Positions 7,003-10,440 of a DNA stretch of 10,440 nt are shown piece by piece. Under the pieces are notes generated by a model. The model ran no database searches. It was not told the origin of the DNA and saw only the letters and a program-made list of their open reading frames with translations. Origin of the DNA: JAGOGN01 sp036652735 (GTDB lineage: Bacteria > Bacillota > Clostridia > Lachnospirales > Lachnospiraceae); the NCBI GenBank assembly GCA_036652735.1, contig JAVVVI010000048.1, forward strand, positions 1-10,440. The letters are read 5' to 3'. Both the position numbers and the translations under genes were made by a program. Numbering within the stretch: position 1 is the first letter of the stretch; each line of letters begins with the position of its first letter.

Positions 7003-7051
7003 GCATTTCCGTAAAATCTTATCCTGTACTTCTTTTCGACAATACTCTCAT

Positions 7052-10000
7052 TTATTTATACAATATCATATCCAAGATGCGATACAGAAGCTGTGCATCA
7101 ATTGGTTTTGCAATATGATCATTCATTCCAGCATTTTTGGATTTCACAACGTCATCATCATAGGCATTGGCGGACATTGCAATAATTGGTACCTTTTTTG
7201 CCCATTCCGAATCTAACTTACGAATTTTTTCTGCCGCTTCCAAGCCATCCATTACCGGCATTTTAATGTCCATTAAAATAACATCAAAGATCTGTTCCTT
7301 TGCATTTGCTACTAAATCAAGTGCAATCTTCCCATTTTCCGCTACCTCCACCGTTGCCCGTTTGAATTCCAGCATTTTTTTTGCAACCATAATATTTAAC
7401 TGATGGTCTTCTACCAATAGAATTTTCTTTCCTTTAAAATCATAGTTGATTTTTGAATAGGTATTCTGAATATAATTTTTATTTTCTATTTCCGTAAATG
7501 CATTTGGAATCTCAAGTGGAATAAACACTTTAAATACCGTTCCCTCACCCAGTACACTCTTTACTTGAATATCTCCTCCCATGAGTTCCGCTAGATTTTT
7601 CGAAATAGCCAGTCCCAGTCCCGTTCCTCCATATCCCGTTCCTGAATTGTTATGCTCCTGAGAAAAAGGATTGAATAAATTCGGCAGGAAATCTTTTCCA
7701 ATACCAATTCCTGTATCACTAATTTCAAAGCATAACATCACTTTTTTTTCATCCCTCTGTATCTGTGTAATATCCATATGAACCGTTCCACCTTTGGGCG
7801 TGAATTTTACAGCATTGGACAGAATATTAATTAAGATCTGTTGCAGCCGAACCCCATCTCCATAATAACTAAATCCCCGTTCCTTGAATTCCGTAACATA
7901 ATATTTTACACCCTTTTGTGCTGCCTGCACGCCAATAATCGTATGAATGGCATCAATGGTCTGCTGACAATTAATGTTTCTTTTTTGCAATACTACTTTT
8001 CCACTTTCTATTTTAGACATATCCAAAATGTCATTTAACAAAAGAAGTAAATACTGGGAAGAATATTGGGATTTTTCAATACACTCCAGCACAAATTCTT
8101 TATCATCCAGATTTTGAGACGCAATCTGTGCCATTCCCATAATAGCGTTCATTGGTGTTCTGATTTCATGGCTGATTCTGGACAAAAATTCTGATTTTGC
8201 AGCATTGGCATGTTCTGCCATTTCTACAACTTCCATTAACTCCTTGTTCTTTTTCTCCTGCTCATCAACCGCCGCTGTAATATCAATTCTTGTCATTAAT
8301 ATAATCTTCAGTTCCCGGTTAATATAACTGAAACGAAGCTGTTTATGGCACACTTCCTTATTTTTATTGGGTACACTATAAAATATATTGTATAATTCCT
8401 GTGCATCCAGCTGTTTCATTATATTTTTAAGGGTAATTTCTTTGCAGACATGATCAATATCTTTTTTGCAAATATATTGTTTTACATATTCTATTGTTTC
8501 TTCCTGAAAATGCTCGCTTTCAGCAGCATAATCATTGCCATAATTTTTTTCACTATAACGCACTGCCGTATTTCTTGTTCCATCTACTACTACCAGAAAA
8601 TCATAATCTGTTTTCACAATGGTGTTCATAATATCCTGCATCGTTCGTTCATTGGTAACATTGGTTGAATATAAAAATGCAACAACATCCTGATTTTCTG
8701 CCTGTTTCATCATATGAACCGTCATAACCGTCCAATATCTTCGTCCTTCAATGATTCTAATTGCTTCAAAAGACAATGTTGTTTCTCCATTTTCAAAAAA
8801 CTGCAATAGGGCTCTCCGGTTAAATACTCTTGAAAATTTTTTTTGCAATTCTTTTGTAGCAATCTCGGTAGACACCTGCTGAAAATAATCCTGGGCTGTT
8901 TTTGCGGCATTCATATTCCTTGTTATATCTATGAAACTACTTTTATAGTCCAAAATACTATTTTGGGTAAGATTGACGTTAATGGAAGCCATCGTTGCTT
9001 TTTGCATTGCCTGTCTATAGGACAATTCGTCCAAATACCGTTTTTCTGCTTCCTTTTCATGTGTAACATCATGGCCTACACAATATGCTCTCACCGGTTT
9101 ACCTGTTTCATCAAAAATATTACTGCAATGTACCCGTTCACACCAATATTTAGACTTCAACTGGGAACGAATCCAAATATCAATTGTTACGTCTCTTGTT
9201 CCATTTTTCATCCTTTGAATGGTATCTAACAGCAGTCTTACCGAATCCTCACGAATATGCTTTTCCGTAATGGCATATTTACTGTAATTACAAATAACAT
9301 TACTTGACGAATTCATTCTGCTGGATTTTGAAAAAACAATCAATTTATCGGTACAATAATCATATTCCCAAATATTAATATTGGATGATTTAATTGCAAC
9401 AGAATAACGAAATTCGCTTTCCTGAAGTGCTTTTTCCGCAATAATCTGTTCATGAACGTCGGTAAACACAGTATATAGTATGGGTGTTTCACCTTGATCA
9501 AATATAATCTGACCAAATACACTCACCCACCGGTAATTACCATCTTTTTGTCTTACCCTGTGCGTATACTCAACCTTATGCGTTCCACTATAGGCCTTTT
9601 GTACTGCATCAATAATTCCCTGACGGTCATCAGGATGAAAAATATCCAGTGTGGAGTCTTTTGTCGCTTCGTTGTATTCTTCCATTGTCATACCACAAAG
9701 TTCATTCACCCGATTGCTAATAAAAATTGCTGTAAATTTACTGTCCAGCCGATACATACCCACTCCACCCGGAATGGAATTAACCAGGGTCTCATATTTA
9801 TGTTCATCCATTCGAATGGTTTCTTCCATCTGCTTCTGCTTTGTGATATCTGTAAAATATGCATAAACTATCTCCTCACCCGTTTCATCAATTACATGTT
9901 GGGAACATTGATTGACCCAAATAAGACTCTCATCCTTCCTACAGATTCGATAACTGACCTCATAAAATTCCGAATCTCCTTTTCGATAAAGGGCTAATTC

Positions 10001-10213
10001 TTTTAAACGATTCATATCCTCACTGTAAATAAAGTCCCAAGCCGTTTTATATTTTTCCTGCAGAAACGATTCTTCTTCATTAAATCCCAGCATTTTACAA
10101 AATTTTGAATTGGAAAAGAGAATCCTATATTCCGGATAATTCGTTACAATCAGCACCGGAATTGGAAATGTAAGGTTGGTTAAATCCTGTTTTACGTCTA
10201 AAAAATATTTCAT
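7052..10213 (-). CDS. Soluble multi-PAS hybrid sensor histidine kinase with C-terminal receiver
   Basis: The 1053-residue product has no signal peptide or membrane segment, so it should sense a cytoplasmic signal. Three clear PAS modules lie at about 15-125, 137-257 and 268-388, each ending in a FTDI/TDV/HDVT-type PAC strand. Two divergent PAS-like modules follow at about 400-520 and 525-650 (ending in YSTNVT and TRIDIT). A short coiled coil (650-675) leads into HisKA with SHEIRTPMNA (phospho-acceptor H682). The HATPase has an N box with N800, G1 at DTGIGIG (D833), an F box at FNPFSQ and G2 at GTGLGLA. The receiver (929-1051) has E935/D936, phospho-acceptor D982, S1014 and K1036. All catalytic residues are present, so it should be active. 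It lacks its own Hpt or output domain, so it must pass phosphate to a partner encoded elsewhere. The ATG follows a GGAGGAGGAGGT ribosome binding site. The function is unassigned. Confidence 0.93.
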   Translation of the reverse strand: MKYFLDVKQDLTNLTFPIPVLIVTNYPEYRILFSNSKFCKMLGFNEEESFLQEKYKTAWDFIYSEDMNRLKELALYRKGDSEFYEVSYRICRKDESLIWVNQCSQHVIDETGEEIVYAYFTDITKQKQMEETIRMDEHKYETLVNSIPGGVGMYRLDSKFTAIFISNRVNELCGMTMEEYNEATKDSTLDIFHPDDRQGIIDAVQKAYSGTHKVEYTHRVRQKDGNYRWVSVFGQIIFDQGETPILYTVFTDVHEQIIAEKALQESEFRYSVAIKSSNINIWEYDYCTDKLIVFSKSSRMNSSSNVICNYSKYAITEKHIREDSVRLLLDTIQRMKNGTRDVTIDIWIRSQLKSKYWCERVHCSNIFDETGKPVRAYCVGHDVTHEKEAEKRYLDELSYRQAMQKATMASINVNLTQNSILDYKSSFIDITRNMNAAKTAQDYFQQVSTEIATKELQKKFSRVFNRRALLQFFENGETTLSFEAIRIIEGRRYWTVMTVHMMKQAENQDVVAFLYSTNVTNERTMQDIMNTIVKTDYDFLVVVDGTRNTAVRYSEKNYGNDYAAESEHFQEETIEYVKQYICKKDIDHVCKEITLKNIMKQLDAQELYNIFYSVPNKNKEVCHKQLRFSYINRELKIILMTRIDITAAVDEQEKKNKELMEVVEMAEHANAAKSEFLSRISHEIRTPMNAIMGMAQIASQNLDDKEFVLECIEKSQYSSQYLLLLLNDILDMSKIESGKVVLQKRNINCQQTIDAIHTIIGVQAAQKGVKYYVTEFKERGFSYYGDGVRLQQILINILSNAVKFTPKGGTVHMDITQIQRDEKKVMLCFEISDTGIGIGKDFLPNLFNPFSQEHNNSGTGYGGTGLGLAISKNLAELMGGDIQVKSVLGEGTVFKVFIPLEIPNAFTEIENKNYIQNTYSKINYDFKGKKILLVEDHQLNIMVAKKMLEFKRATVEVAENGKIALDLVANAKEQIFDVILMDIKMPVMDGLEAAEKIRKLDSEWAKKVPIIAMSANAYDDDVVKSKNAGMNDHIAKPIDAQLLYRILDMILYK

Positions 10214-10216
10214 AAT

Positions 10217-10228
10217 ACCTCCTCCTCC
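10217..10228 (-). promoter_or_regulatory. Extended ribosome binding site of the hybrid kinase
   Basis: GGAGGAGGAGGT on the minus strand, ending three bases before the ATG. The triplet repeat offers several Shine-Dalgarno registers with spacings from short to optimal, so strong initiation is expected. Confidence 0.75.
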
Positions 10229-10304
10229 AAGAAATTATGTCTGTCTTCCTTAACCAAATACTTCTATGTATGCTTTGCTGTTTTTTCGCTATATTCTTTT
10301 AATT

Positions 10305-10313
10305 ATTTTATCA
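10305..10313 (-). promoter_or_regulatory. Possible extended -10 promoter of the hybrid kinase
   Basis: TGATAAAAT on the minus strand (10313-10305) is a TGn-extended -10 with five of six matches to TATAAT. It lies about 92 bases before the start codon. No recognisable -35 stands at the expected distance, so this is a weak call in AT-rich DNA. Confidence 0.3.
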
Positions 10314-10347
10314 TGATTGTAACTGAAAAGAAAGAGAAACCGTGTTG

Positions 10348-10362
10348 AATTTTCTGATATTA
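10348..10362. promoter_or_regulatory. Candidate CodY box between the kinase and the divergent gene
   Basis: AATTTTCTGATATTA matches the CodY consensus AATTTTCWGAAAATT at 12 of 15 positions, including the first ten in a row. It ends 12 bases upstream of the -35 of the plus-strand promoter at 10375-10403 and lies about 135 bases from the kinase start. CodY itself is encoded in this window. Binding is inferred from the motif alone. Confidence 0.45.
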
Positions 10363-10374
10363 ACGATTTTTTAC

Positions 10375-10403
10375 TTGACACCTGCGTAACTGTTTCGTAT
10401 TAT
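10375..10403 (+). promoter_or_regulatory. Vegetative promoter of a divergent gene beyond the right edge
   Basis: TTGACA (10375-10380, perfect consensus) and TATTAT (10398-10403, five of six) are separated by the ideal 17 bases on the plus strand. A ribosome binding site follows about 27 bases later. The promoter points away from the hybrid kinase and towards a gene whose coding region is not in the window. Confidence 0.8.
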
Positions 10404-10430
10404 TAAATTATACTAAATATAGAACAAATT

Positions 10431-10436
10431 AAGGAG
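10431..10436 (+). promoter_or_regulatory. Ribosome binding site of the divergent gene
   Basis: AAGGAG on the plus strand is followed by ATTT at the window end, so a start codon is expected within a few bases past 10440. Nothing of the protein is visible. Confidence 0.65.
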
Positions 10437-10440
10437 ATTT

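Noticed and set aside
7001..7016. Possible terminator between the hybrid kinase and sigK
   Set aside because: The best hairpin near here has only a four-to-six base stem with a mismatch and is not followed by a T-run.
8722..8910. Minus-strand frame of 62 residues inside the hybrid kinase, and the plus-strand frames antisense to the genes
   Set aside because: They overlap well-supported coding regions and their translations show no recognisable family features, so they are shadows of the real frames.
10229..10440. Riboswitch or small RNA in the divergent intergenic region
   Set aside because: I found no long paired arms, conserved riboswitch-like cores or terminator. The plus-strand promoter leaves a 5' leader of only about 35 bases, too short for a riboswitch.

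Overview
The window is a low-GC stretch of a flagellated, endospore-forming Clostridia chromosome, most likely Lachnospiraceae. This placement rests on recognisable CodY and SigK proteins, the sigK / comM-dprA-topA-codY / flgB-flgC order, strong AGGAGG-type ribosome binding sites, and a PAS-rich hybrid kinase of the kind common in gut clostridia. No database search was possible, so the genus is left open.

All complete genes are on the minus strand and so read right to left. From the right they are: a 1053-residue soluble multi-PAS hybrid histidine kinase (10213-7052); the sporulation sigma factor SigK (6948-6316); then a tight cluster of comM/yifB (6212-4686), dprA (4684-3605), topA (3578-1482) and codY (1412-621); then flgB (447-58) and the first codons of flgC (46-1). 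The right edge (10375-10440) holds a clear plus-strand promoter and ribosome binding site for a divergent gene that starts just outside the window.

Two intrinsic terminators split the genes into units. One follows sigK (6264-6300) and carries promoter-like hexamers for the comM unit within and beside it. One follows codY (562-597) and separates the housekeeping/competence unit from the flagellar operon. comM, dprA, topA and codY have gaps of 1, 26 and 69 bases with no terminator between them, so they are probably co-transcribed. Four starts are better placed inside the longest open frame or at a non-ATG codon: comM ATG 6212, dprA ATG 4684, topA GTG 3578 and sigK TTG 6948.

The genes couple DNA uptake and processing (ComM, DprA), supercoiling (TopA), nutrient sensing (CodY), motility (FlgB/FlgC), late sporulation (SigK) and a cytoplasmic sensor kinase. 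CodY-box-like sequences lie upstream of the flgB promoter and, in better form, upstream of the divergent promoter at the right edge. I found no mobile element, CRISPR array, tRNA, rRNA or clearly new system. The region is mostly conserved core genome, and its interest lies in regulatory architecture and in the divergent sensor region of the kinase.
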